Source: Malachius bipustulatus (Eukaryota; Arthropoda; Insecta; Coleoptera; Melyridae). Taken from it: a DNA stretch of 64,000 nucleotides. The stretch is taken from contig OU342638.1 of the NCBI GenBank assembly GCA_910589415.1, positions 7,232,014-7,296,013 of the forward strand. The letters are read 5' to 3'. Below are positions 1 through 8,801 of this stretch, one piece after another. The position numbers were made by a program, and so were the translations under genes. The notes beneath the pieces were generated by a model, which was not told where the DNA came from, did no database searches, and saw only the letters and a program-made list of their open reading frames with translations. Position 1 is the first letter of the stretch. Every line of letters starts with the position of its first letter.

Positions 1-839
1 TCCCGGCGCACTGATCCACCCTTGCTATGCCAGGCGATGGACCGTGAACTAGGAGCGAAGCCTTTGTTACCAACAACGGAAGGAGGAGACGGTTCTGATG
101 AAGGCTGGAGCGATAGGAGTGAGAGGAGAAAAAAAATATCGACCGCAGCAGAAATATAAATTGCAACAGCACCTACCTTTGACTATTCTTCGGCAACGGG
201 TCTAGATAGAGATCTTCTATTAATTCGGATGCACTACTAACAACGACCACAGGTACTTCCCGGTAAAAAGGATAAAAATTAAAATAACTATAATTATTGC
301 ACGCGGACTTCCCGGTAAACTGAGGCGGCTGACTACCTAACGCACTTCTTCACGATCGGAGATCAGAATACCTAATTCATTTTTCAAATCACGGCCCCGG
401 TTTATATAGCGACCACTATCGGTTCCTGGTGAGATAGAAATTTTCGAGAACATTTTCTCTGTAAAAAAGGTTAATTTAAACTGCTATCTGCGGCCCGGTG
501 CATTTCGGCGTTTTTATAATGCGATAGTGGTCGATAACTTGCTTGAATTTGAAGCCAACTGCCTCGATTTAGTTACTTTAAAAATCAGCCTGTGCATAAA
601 AAATTAATGGAATTAAATGAAATCATGAAAATTATTAGTACTTCGCTGATTCAAGGTACCTACCTACCAAACCCTATTTCTGTCCTATTCGTAAAAACTT
701 AACTGAATTAATAATAACTTAAACGGGGTGGTCCTACCTATCTACCTATGTCGTTGGAATGATCTTTATTTATTGAAAAGAATAGAAAAATAGGAAAAAA
801 ATAAAATAGATGGAGTCGGGGTAACACGACTTCATTACA
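1..839 (-). repeat. 3' LTR of element K (truncated by window start)
   Basis: Bases 1-839 repeat 9791-10629 at a constant offset of 9790, with no difference noticed by eye. The sense LTR begins TGTAATGAAG at 839, directly after a G-rich polypurine tract. The window starts inside the third 132-bp subrepeat of the LTR. Confidence 0.92.
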
Positions 840-850
840 CCCCCCCTACT
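840..850 (-). other. Polypurine tract of element K
   Basis: On the minus strand AGTAGGGGGGG abuts the TG start of the 3' LTR. This is the expected primer site for plus-strand DNA synthesis and it fixes the LTR boundary at 839. Confidence 0.85.
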
Positions 851-1248
851 TCGGTAGACAAAAGCCCCGGCTTTTGTCCCCCCTGGCTCCCAGAAAAAGA
901 ACGCCCTCGTTCGCCACTCCTTCGCAACAAACAATAAAACAGAAACGCGTGTACGCTGTGCCTCGCTTACAAAAGAAATCAACAAACTCCCGGTATCAAA
1001 AATTCCTGGTATACAAAAAAAAATAATTTCCCTATCTATATATACAAAAATAATTCCCTATCTATTTACATTATATTTACAACTCCTAAATTAACTCCCT
1101 AAATAAAAATCATACAAGTCAATCCCCACCTATTTACAAGTCAATCCCCAACTATTTACAAGTCCTAATCCCTGGCCCAAAAATTAACCCAACACTTATC
1201 CCCATTATGGTCCTAACGGAGGGTCTCGCTGATCGCGGCACAAAAAAC
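851..1248 (-). other. Non-coding 3' region of element K
   Basis: AT-rich stretch between the stop of the second zinc-knuckle ORF and the polypurine tract. It contains short imperfect direct repeats (variants of caagtcaatccccacc near 1105-1170). No coding potential recognised. Confidence 0.5.
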
Positions 1249-1899
1249 TCACTCACCCCGATCGAGCGTCATAGTCCACCGTCGCCCCTCCGCCCGGTCA
1301 CTCCCTCCGTGACCTGGACGTTCGCCGAGACTGCCGGATGTAGAACCGGCGGCGTCGTAGTTCTTCCCTCCGGGCCTGGGCGTCCGGCGAGCGGGCGGTT
1401 GCGAGTGGCGCCACCAGCAGATCGCACTAGATGGCTCCGCCGTCGTCCTTGGCTGGGTGGCGCGGCCTTCTCGGCGTGGCAGCTCCTCGCGTCGGTCATC
1501 TTCTTGGGGACGCCGGCGCTTGGGTCCCGGGGGTCCGCCCCGGCATGGGCAGTCCCGGGACAAAATCTCCGGTCGGTTGCAGCGTGAACAGAACAGCCGC
1601 GGCGCCCCCCTGCACTGGCTCCGGTAATGGCCGGTCGCGCCACACCGCCAGCACAAAACGGGACTTCTGGCAGGCCCGGGAGTGGTGGGGCGGTGTCCCA
1701 ATCGATGGAAGATCGGTTTCTTCAGTGACGGTGGCCCTCGCCGGGCCTCTGCGGTTGACGCCTCTGCGGTGGACGTCTCCGCCGGCGTTGCGTGGCGGAT
1801 CGGCGGTCCGGGTTCCGGCGACGGGGTGTCGGTGAAGGTGTAACTTACGGAGGGTGGTGTGCTGAACCCATAATCCAATTCGGACTCTCCGCCGGACAT
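1249..1899 (-). CDS. Second nucleocapsid-like CCHC zinc-knuckle protein of element K
   Basis: The ORF gives a 216-residue protein from the ATG at 1899. That start is preferred because CAG directly precedes it after a pyrimidine-rich stretch, as in a 3' splice site. Residues 1-80 are Pro/Ser/Thr-rich and low complexity. A canonical CX2CX4HX4C knuckle lies at about residues 83-96 (Cys83, Cys86, His91, Cys96). It is followed by a Cys-rich half knuckle (Cys104, Cys107, Cys117, Cys119). The same two-part arrangement, including an SRDC motif, ends this element's own Gag, so the ORF looks like a duplicated and diverged Gag C-terminus. The tail is basic and rich in Arg, Pro and Gly. Inferred role: RNA or nucleic-acid binding. 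It lies 3' of the kinase ORF with a short gap. Confidence 0.65.
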   Translation of the reverse strand: MSGGESELDYGFSTPPSVSYTFTDTPSPEPGPPIRHATPAETSTAEASTAEARRGPPSLKKPIFHRLGHRPTTPGPARSPVLCWRCGATGHYRSQCRGAPRLFCSRCNRPEILSRDCPCRGGPPGPKRRRPQEDDRREELPRREGRATQPRTTAEPSSAICWWRHSQPPARRTPRPGGKNYDAAGSTSGSLGERPGHGGSDRAEGRRWTMTLDRGE

Positions 1900-1917
1900 C
1901 TGCGAACAAGAAATGGT
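1900..1917 (-). promoter_or_regulatory. Putative 3' splice site before the second CCHC ORF
   Basis: On the minus strand a pyrimidine-rich run (TTTCTTGTTCGCAG) ends in AG immediately before the ATG at 1899. It suggests translation from a spliced subgenomic RNA, as for retroviral env. The donor was not identified. Confidence 0.45.
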
Positions 1918-1988
1918 CATGTTTATTTCATGCCTTCCCCAAAACTTATCCAAAGCCCCCTCTTCCGGTTTACCTCGTCAATCGGGGC

Positions 1989-3419
1989 TTAGGGTTTGCG
2001 GTAGTCAGCGGGAATTCGTATACGCAACAGGCGCCCCGACTCCGTGCGGACTGTCAGGCAGCACCGACGGTCGCTCCGTCTGCCAGCCGGCCGCAAGGCC
2101 CGCAGAAGGTCGGACACATGTGGCGGCCGGGGAACGGTTGCCCACAGAGCTTCCAAGCTCCGGCTTATCGTCGGTACGTCGTCATCGGTTTCAGGGTTGG
2201 GGTTCGGTGGACCGTCAGGTTCCGGCGTTGGTAAGTCGCGCCCGGTTGGCGACTCGCTGACGTGTGACGGGGCGGTGGTGGACGGTCGGTCTGGTCTTCT
2301 CTGGACGTGGCACGCACCTAGGTCGTCCACGGGTTCCGAGTCGGGGTTTGGTGAGCCGTCGGGTTCCGGCGTCGGCATGTCGCGTCCGGTAGGTGACTCG
2401 CTGACGTGCGACGTGACGGTGGTGGACGATCGGTCTGGTCTTCTCTGGACGTGGCACGCACCTGGGTCGTCCACGGGTTCCGGGTCGGGGTTTGGTGAGC
2501 CGTCGGGTTCCGGTGTTGGTGTGTCGCCCCTGATCGATAACCTGCTGAGGCGTAACACGACGGAGGCTAACGGTTGGTCTGCTCTCCCCTGCACGTGGTA
2601 CACTCCCGGATCGTCCTTCATGAGGAACGTGCGCGTGCGGGGGCGCTCGTCGGGGTCGTCCGCCAGCATCTGTCGCACCCAAACCGACATGGCGGGCTCC
2701 GTCGCTCCTACGTCCTCGGCCCGGGAGCTTTCCCACGACTCCCAGTACGGAGGTTGATGCCAACCGGCTACGACTTCTCCGCCGGATTTGGCGAACAGGA
2801 GTGTGGACCCGCACGACCACACGTCCACCCCGTAGCCATACGGAACGCCCCTTCTGATCTCTGGCGCCACGAATCCTGGCGTGCCGAGCGTGCCGTACCA
2901 ATTAGGTTCGTCGCCGGTGGTGTGGGTGGCCAGGCCGAAATCGCCCAACTTCGCACGTACGTTTCCCTCGCCTCCCCACAGCAGCACGTTGTCGGGCGTG
3001 ACGTTGCGGTGGAGCGTCCCGCAGAGGTGGCATTGGGCCAGGGCTGCCATTATGTGGGCGCCAATACAGCCTAGATCCTCGTCCGACACACAGCCCGTGG
3101 CGGTGACCAGCTGGAGCAGGGTTGCGTGCGCCAACTCCATGACCATGAAGATCGCGTCTCGCTGTATGACCGTCTCGAAGAGGCGGACCACGTTCGGCCC
3201 ACCGAAGGATTCCATACAGGCGATCTCCATGGACGCCTCTTCGCCGTTCTCCTCGCACGACAGCAACTTGACGGCCCGGGGGGATCTGTCCGCCCGCCGG
3301 GCGCAGAGCCGTATGCAGCTGAACCGCCCTCCGCCCAGCTTCTTCCCCACCGCGTACTGGTCGGAGAATGGCGCGGTCTCCCATTCGGAGTCATGTTCGA
3401 GGTCTCGCTTGTCGGACAT
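1989..3419 (-). CDS. Protein-kinase-fold protein carried by an LTR retrotransposon (probable pseudokinase)
   Basis: A 476-residue protein if started at the ATG at 3419, the first Met in the frame. Kinase-domain landmarks appear in order: glycine-rich loop LGGGRF (about residues 28-33), AVK lysine Lys51, helix-C Glu near 65, catalytic loop at 137-147, DFG at 160-162, APE at 185-187, then a DVWSCG segment of subdomain IX. The catalytic loop reads HRNVTPDNVLL, so the usual catalytic Asp is Asn139 and the usual Lys is Thr141. The ATP-binding Lys, the loop Asn144 and DFG Asp remain. Nucleotide binding is therefore plausible but catalysis doubtful. After about residue 260 comes a Pro/Asp-rich tail with three tandem copies of a 48-residue unit. 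The frame is open throughout, unlike pol. It occupies the position where env lies in errantiviruses. The source could be a captured host kinase gene. Confidence 0.85.
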   Translation of the reverse strand: MSDKRDLEHDSEWETAPFSDQYAVGKKLGGGRFSCIRLCARRADRSPRAVKLLSCEENGEEASMEIACMESFGGPNVVRLFETVIQRDAIFMVMELAHATLLQLVTATGCVSDEDLGCIGAHIMAALAQCHLCGTLHRNVTPDNVLLWGGEGNVRAKLGDFGLATHTTGDEPNWYGTLGTPGFVAPEIRRGVPYGYGVDVWSCGSTLLFAKSGGEVVAGWHQPPYWESWESSRAEDVGATEPAMSVWVRQMLADDPDERPRTRTFLMKDDPGVYHVQGRADQPLASVVLRLSRLSIRGDTPTPEPDGSPNPDPEPVDDPGACHVQRRPDRSSTTVTSHVSESPTGRDMPTPEPDGSPNPDSEPVDDLGACHVQRRPDRPSTTAPSHVSESPTGRDLPTPEPDGPPNPNPETDDDVPTISRSLEALWATVPRPPHVSDLLRALRPAGRRSDRRCCLTVRTESGRLLRIRIPADYRKP

Positions 3420-3445
3420 CCTGGTGGTTCCCCTAGAAATCAATC
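3420..3445 (-). promoter_or_regulatory. Putative 3' splice site upstream of the kinase ORF
   Basis: On the minus strand ATGATTGATTTCTAG ends in AG, 13 nt before the ATG at 3419. A TGAT branch-like motif lies just upstream. It is compatible with expression from a spliced RNA. No donor was located. Confidence 0.4.
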
Positions 3446-3498
3446 ATGAGTTCGGCGGGCACGAGACGTGCGTACGGTCGTGGGACGCGGGGACGGGT

Positions 3499-6400
3499 TT
3501 AGGCGGTCGGATTAGGCGGATGGTCGGCATATGGTTTCAGGTCCTTCACGTGGACCCTACGGACCCGTCGGCCGGTTGCGTCTTTCAGATCATAGACCAC
3601 CGGTGAGTGCGCTTTGGTAACGGTGTACGGTCCGGAATATTTCGGCGCGAGTTTGGCGGCGAAACCTCTTGCCCCGGAGGAGAGGTGGTGATCCGCCTTC
3701 ATGACCCTATCTCCCGGTTGACATCTCCACTCCCGGCGCCGCAGGTCGTAGTACCGTTTCTGCGTGTTCCCGGCCTGATTCAAATGCAGCCTAAAAAGGC
3801 CCCCTCTCCGGACGGAAACACCAAGCTCGGTACCCGGAGTTCTCTGCCCATATTCAAGAAAGCCGGGCTGTATCCCGTTGACTCGTTTTTGGACGTGTTA
3901 TAAGCCATGGATAGCTCGGCAACGCGCACGTCCCACTTACGGTGGTCCGCCCCGCAAAACTGGGCGATCATGGTCTTCAAGGTGCGGTTCTGCCGCTCAA
4001 CGGGATTACATTGAGGGGAGTATACCGGCGTCAACCGGTGTTTGATGTCCCAGCCAGCCAAAAACTCTTCGAAGGCCTTGCTCACGAACTGGCGGCCGTT
4101 GTCGGAGATGAGAGTTTTTGGGCACCCAAACTTCGTGATCACGGTCTCTAGCAGCATACGGATTATCGGGCCGGACGTCGCGGCGCGGACGGGTCGGCAT
4201 TCCATTCACTTGGTAAATCTATCCTGCACCACCACCGCGTAGTTGTTCCCCTTGGTAGTGCGGGGCAAAGGGCCAATCAGGTCGATGGAAATCGTTTCCC
4301 ACGGTTCGCGCAACACAGGAGGCTGCATCAGGCCGGGCGGTTTTCGCTGCGACGGTTTAAACCGTTGGCAGTGTTCGCACCCCACGACGTATTTAGTGGC
4401 CTCCCGGAACATCGCGGGCCAATAATACCGGGTGGCCAGACGGGCGCAAGTCTTTGCGACTCCCAGGTGGCCGGCGGTGGGTGCGTCGTGGTTCTCCTCC
4501 AGGATACGGTGGCGCAGACTTGTCGGGACGCACAGCTTCCATTGCTCTTCGGTTCCTTCCTCAAACGGGCGGCTGCTATCCGGGATCCGCCGCTGCAGGC
4601 GACCTTCACGGATACGGAAATCGGGATACGCATCCGGGTTCGTCTCGACTGCATCCCATTTTTTTCGGTACCAGGCGTCAAGTTTCTCGCGATCCGCGGT
4701 TTCGGTCGCGCAAACTTCGCCTTCGGCGGGCGGCGGGGCTGTCGCTGAGCGGGACAGGAAGTCTGCTACTTTGTTGGCGGATCCCTGGCGGTATTCCACG
4801 TCGAAGTCGAACGCCTGTAATGCCAACGTCCACCGGGCGACGCGTCCCGCGGGGGTCTTGATTGAGTGCAGGCATTGGAGGGTCGGTGATGATCTTAAAC
4901 TTGTATCCCTCCAGGTACGGGCGCATCTTTTGCACCCCCCAAACCATTGCCAGATACTCTCTCTCGGTAACGGTATAGTTGCACTCGGCGCCGCTCAGCG
5001 TACGGCTGGCGTAGGCGATCACCCTCTCGCCTTCGTCTGTCTTCTGGGTCAGGGCGGCCCCTATCCCGACGTTGGACGCATCGGTCTGCAGGGTAAATGG
5101 CTTCTCGAAGTCCGGGCAAGCTAACACCGGAGCCTCCGTCAGGCATCTCTTCAGTTCGGAAAAGGCCCTATCCTGGTCTGACCCCCAATTCCACCGCTGC
5201 GCCTTCTTCAGCAATTTTGTCAACGGTGTAGCGACTCTAGCGAAATCCGGGATGAAGCGGCGGTACCAACCTGCCATGCCGAGGAATTGCCGGAGTTGCC
5301 GTATGGTCCGTGGAGCGGGCACGTCGCGAATGCACTGCACCTTGTCCGGATCCGTTGCGATCCCCTCGGACGTAACCACGTGACCCAGGTACTTCAATGA
5401 ACGGAGGCAGAAATGGCACTTCTCAGGGTTTATCTGCAGGTTGGCCCGTTTCAGACGACGGAAGACTTCTTGAAGGTTGTCGAGGTGTTCCTCGAAAGTC
5501 TTTCCCAGCACGATTATGTCGTCTAGATACGCAAATGCAAATGGTTCGGTCTCCGGGCCCAAGATTAGGTCCAGGCATCTTTGGAACGTCGCTCCGGCGG
5601 AATGCAATCCGAAGGCCATGACGCGGAACTGGAAGAGCCCTCGACCAGGCACCGTGAACGCGGTGACCGGTCGGCTTTCGCGTGCTAGCGGTATCTGCCA
5701 GTACCCTTGTCTCAAGTCCAGGCTGGATATATACTTGGCCTCCCTGAGCTTGTCCAATATTGCCGATATGTATGGCAGGGGATAGGCGTCCTTTTCGGAC
5801 ACCTCGTTTACCTTCCTGAAGTCGATACAGAATCGTGGTGCCCCGTCCTTCTTCTTCACTATCACGACTGGTGAACTCCAGGGGCTGTTGGACGGCTCGA
5901 TGACGCGTTCGGATAGCATTCTGTCGACTTCTTCGTTAACGACTGAGAGCAAACGTGGGTTCATGGGACGATATCGCTGCTTGATCGGCTCGTCCGACTT
6001 CAATTTGATGCGGTGGCTGGTGACGTCGGTGGTGCCGCGGATCTCCGCGAACGCGGCCAGCTCTTCCTTCAGAAATGTATCCAGTTGTTGGCGCTGCTCG
6101 CGTGACAAACTCCCGTCCAACGCCGGGGTCGATGCTGCGTCAGGGGCGTCGTCGGACGATTCAACTTCGGGGCTGGGCACTGTCGGGGCATCGCACGTCA
6201 CCAACGGGTAGCTCTGGCGCCGTTTTGGGCGCGCGCGGCGTCTTCTGAGGTGCCGGTGGCGTTGACGAGGGGCTTTCACGGCGCCAGTCTTCTCTATCAG
6301 ACCGGTTTCGGCCCGGCGTGGTCGCTCGCCGTCGCTCTCCTTCCGCTGGGTGCGAGCCTGACCGCTTCGGTCGTCGGTGTGTCCCGGTTCTGCCACCGGG

Positions 6401-6855
6401 GCTCGGAGAGGGTACCTTCGGCCCTTGATGCACACCTCGCGCCTGTGCATGTCCAACGAGAAATGGCCGTCCCCAAGGAAATCCATTCCCAGCACCATAT
6501 CGACGGGTAAACTCGGCAAGGACAGGCAGGCCGCCTTCAATTTGTCGGGTCCAAGGCAAACGTCGAGCAGGAAGGTGGTCCGGATCGGTACGGTCGTGCC
6601 GTCGGCGATCCGCGCTGACGTTCCCTTATATCGTCGAATCCGGACGCCCTGGCTCTCGCAATGGCTGGCCACTTCGGCGCCCACAAACGAACGGGTTGCC
6701 CCCGTGTCTACGAGGGCCTCGAACGTCCTCCCCTCTATAGTGACGGTGAGGAACGGACGTGTGTCTGGGTCCAAGTCGGTCAGGCGGTGGTTACGGTTGC
6801 TCGGGGCGGGTATCCGGTTTTCCGGCGTCTTTACCCGCCCCGCGTCTCGTTTCCC
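3499..6855 (-). pseudogene. pol: Pol polyprotein of element K (protease, RT, RNase H, integrase), disrupted
   Basis: Aspartic protease (ALVDTGATRSFVG) is followed by a Ty3/gypsy reverse transcriptase with the YLDD box at 5518-5529, and RNase H (TDASN, then YASRTL). The integrase has an HHCC zinc finger and DDE-core motifs (SIDLIGP, SDNGRQF, NPVERQNRTLK). There are three breaks. A small deletion near 4880-4884 shifts the frame at the end of RNase H; the conserved reading resumes in the 4826-4206 frame. TGA at 4206-4208 replaces an expected Trp codon in the integrase core. A frameshift near 3785-3795 separates the integrase C-terminal segment (GPYTV, then VHVKDLKPY). Pol is entered from gag by a -1 shift at 6849-6855. 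Its end lies close to the kinase ORF start. No env-like sequence was seen. Confidence 0.88.
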
Positions 6856-8253
6856 GGACGCTGACAGTCGCAGTCCCGCGACATTACTCCCGGACGCTCG
6901 CAACGCGAGCAAAAGAGTTTCTGCTGTCCGGAACACTGGCTGCGGAGGTGTCCCGTCTCCCCACAACGCCAACAGACGGCTCGGGCGTTGTCTCGTGCAG
7001 GTGGAGAGAACCTGACTGTTTGTGGCGCCGCCTGTTCGGTCATGGTATCGCCAGCCTCGATCGCCCTCCGGGGTGGCGACGCACTTCGGATCGGCTGTTG
7101 ACGGGACTGCCATTCTGTTCTTCTCGGTGGCAGTGGACTGGGGGGTGCGGAAGGCATGGTGGCCGGACGGAGCGGTCTTGCTTCGGGTCCCGGAAATCTT
7201 CGGACGGCACGGAGTTCGGCGAGCACATCCTGGGCCGCCTTGGCGTCAGCCACAAACGAGTTTACGTCTCCGTAGCTGCGGCTCCAGAGCATTTGCTTCA
7301 TTTCGGGTCGAAGGTTTCTCTGCATCCAGTCCAACTGTCGGTGCGGCGGTATCGCGCCGTGACGCCTGAACAGCGTCTGCATCGCGGTGATATACCGGAG
7401 CACGTCCTCGCCTGGCGCCTGCACTCGCCGGCTGATCTCTGCCTCCAAGTCGAAAAAATAATCAGCGTGGAGGAAGTATTTTCGGAACGCCGTCTGGAAG
7501 TCGGGCCACGTCGTCATGTAGGCAGAATTATTGCGGTACCATGCTAGGCACTCTCCTTCCAGTAGGAGTGGCATGGCGCGGAGCATCCTTTCCTGGCTCA
7601 CTCCATATATCTCCCGGAGCTCCTCCAGACGCTCCAGGAAATCGACTGCACTGGTTCGCCCGTCGTACCGCAGATTCCAAGCGGATACATCGGGCGGTCC
7701 CATCGGTTCGGTCGGTCTAGACGGGACGAGGGGGGGGAAAGGCGTACGGTATATAACTCGGGGCCATTGGCGTTGGTAGATGCCACGGTGGCGGTGCGGT
7801 CTGAGGCGTCGGTGTCTGGACGGTTGTAGCGGTCGGGGGGCGGGACGTCCATGTAGTCGCAGTGGTGTATGCGGGTGGAGCGGGAGACACCACTGTTGTC
7901 GTCGTAACGGTCGATGCGGCGAGCGTCGTGGCGGTCGACGCGGCGAGCGTCGTGACGGTGTTGCTCATCGCCTTGTTGTCGAGCGTCAACCCAGGGAGGG
8001 ACTTGATCCTGGCCGACAATATTCTTCGCTTCTCCTCCACTGTCGATGGGCATGACAGTCCTAGTCTGGCCAGTTCGGCGTCCAACTCGTCCTTCTTTAA
8101 TTTGTAGATCCAGGACGTGCGGGGTTCGTCTTGCGGAGGTAGGCCACCGAAGGGGGCGGCGAAGTGGTCCGTAGACGGTCCTGTAGACCCGGACGCCGCT
8201 GCTCCCTCTTCGAGATCGTCAGCGGCCATTTTGAACCAGTCAGCACCGAGCAT
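6831..8253 (-). pseudogene. gag: Gag of element K, with one homopolymer frameshift
   Basis: Two open segments make one Gag of about 474 residues. The first (8253-7717) starts at an ATG; an alternative start with good context is at 8229. It holds a SAP-like helix-turn-helix segment (KKDELDAELARLGL) and then a Thr/Pro-rich linker. The second (to 6831) holds the capsid-like gag region (EGECLAWYRNN, then EDVLRYITAMQTLF) and a C-terminal CX2CX4HX4C knuckle plus a Cys-rich half knuckle. The segments are joined if one base is removed from a run of eight C (plus-strand G-run 7730-7737). The lesion could be a mutation, an assembly error or a slippage site. Gag would form the particle and bind the genomic RNA. 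Confidence 0.85.
6849..6855 (-). promoter_or_regulatory. -1 ribosomal frameshift heptamer G GGA AAC (gag/pol)
   Basis: In the gag frame the codons read CCG GGA AAC, giving the classic X XXY YYZ heptamer GGGAAAC. Slipping back one base enters the pol frame exactly (GKRDAG...). The gag stop TAA lies 16 nt downstream at 6831-6833. Confidence 0.75.
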
Positions 8254-8777
8254 GCGCGGTGGTCGGGGGGGGGGAGGTTACTGACGGCACTGCAAAGGTC
8301 GGCGGTGAGGTCCCCAGGGGAGAGCAAAAAATTCCAGTCGGATCGGACCAACGGTTCGACTTCTGCGGGGTTTTGGCCGATTTTGGGACTCTTGCAATGG
8401 AGTCTTGGCAGTTCTGCGGGGTTCAAACGGTCGGCTGGGTCCCTCTGGATGCAATAGCGAAAGAAAATCTGACCTAGCAAACCAAAGGCCAAAAACTCCA
8501 AATGACCGCCCAAAATTTTCGATGGTTCGGATTCCTCGGATATGCTTTCCCTTTCGTTTCGGCCTTTTTAAAAATTTCGTCCTTTTTGACGTCAGACGCC
8601 GGGAAGTGCCTCAAAATCGCACTTTTAGGTTACGGTCGGGTCGGTTTCGGATTTCGGTCCTGGTACGGATTTTTGTCGACACTTGGCAACGCTGCGGGGT
8701 ACTACGGTGGTCGTGAGTGCTTCTTTCGGGAATGTCTATTATTTTCTATTTACAGCGGGAAGAATGGAACTTCAATA
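8254..8777 (-). other. 5' leader of element K
   Basis: Untranslated stretch between the primer-binding site and the gag ATG. It contains a run of ten G on the plus strand near 8267-8276. A splice donor would be expected here but I could not pick one out with confidence. Confidence 0.5.
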
Positions 8778-8797
8778 GGGTCCCTGCTCGGGCGCCA
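8778..8797 (-). other. tRNA primer-binding site of element K
   Basis: On the minus strand TGGCGCCCGAGCAGGGACCC lies four bases after the LTR end. It closely resembles the tRNA-Lys-type site TGGCGCCCGAACAGGGAC of retroviruses, so Lys is the likely primer. Confidence 0.75.
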
Positions 8798-8801
8798 CTT
8801 T

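Noticed and set aside
770..985. 71-codon minus-strand ORF
   Set aside because: It spans the polypurine tract and the LTR edge of element K and has no protein features.
2044..3606. Several plus-strand ORFs of 100-240 codons opposite the kinase
   Set aside because: They are shadows of the GC-rich kinase ORF; the minus-strand frame carries the ordered kinase motifs.
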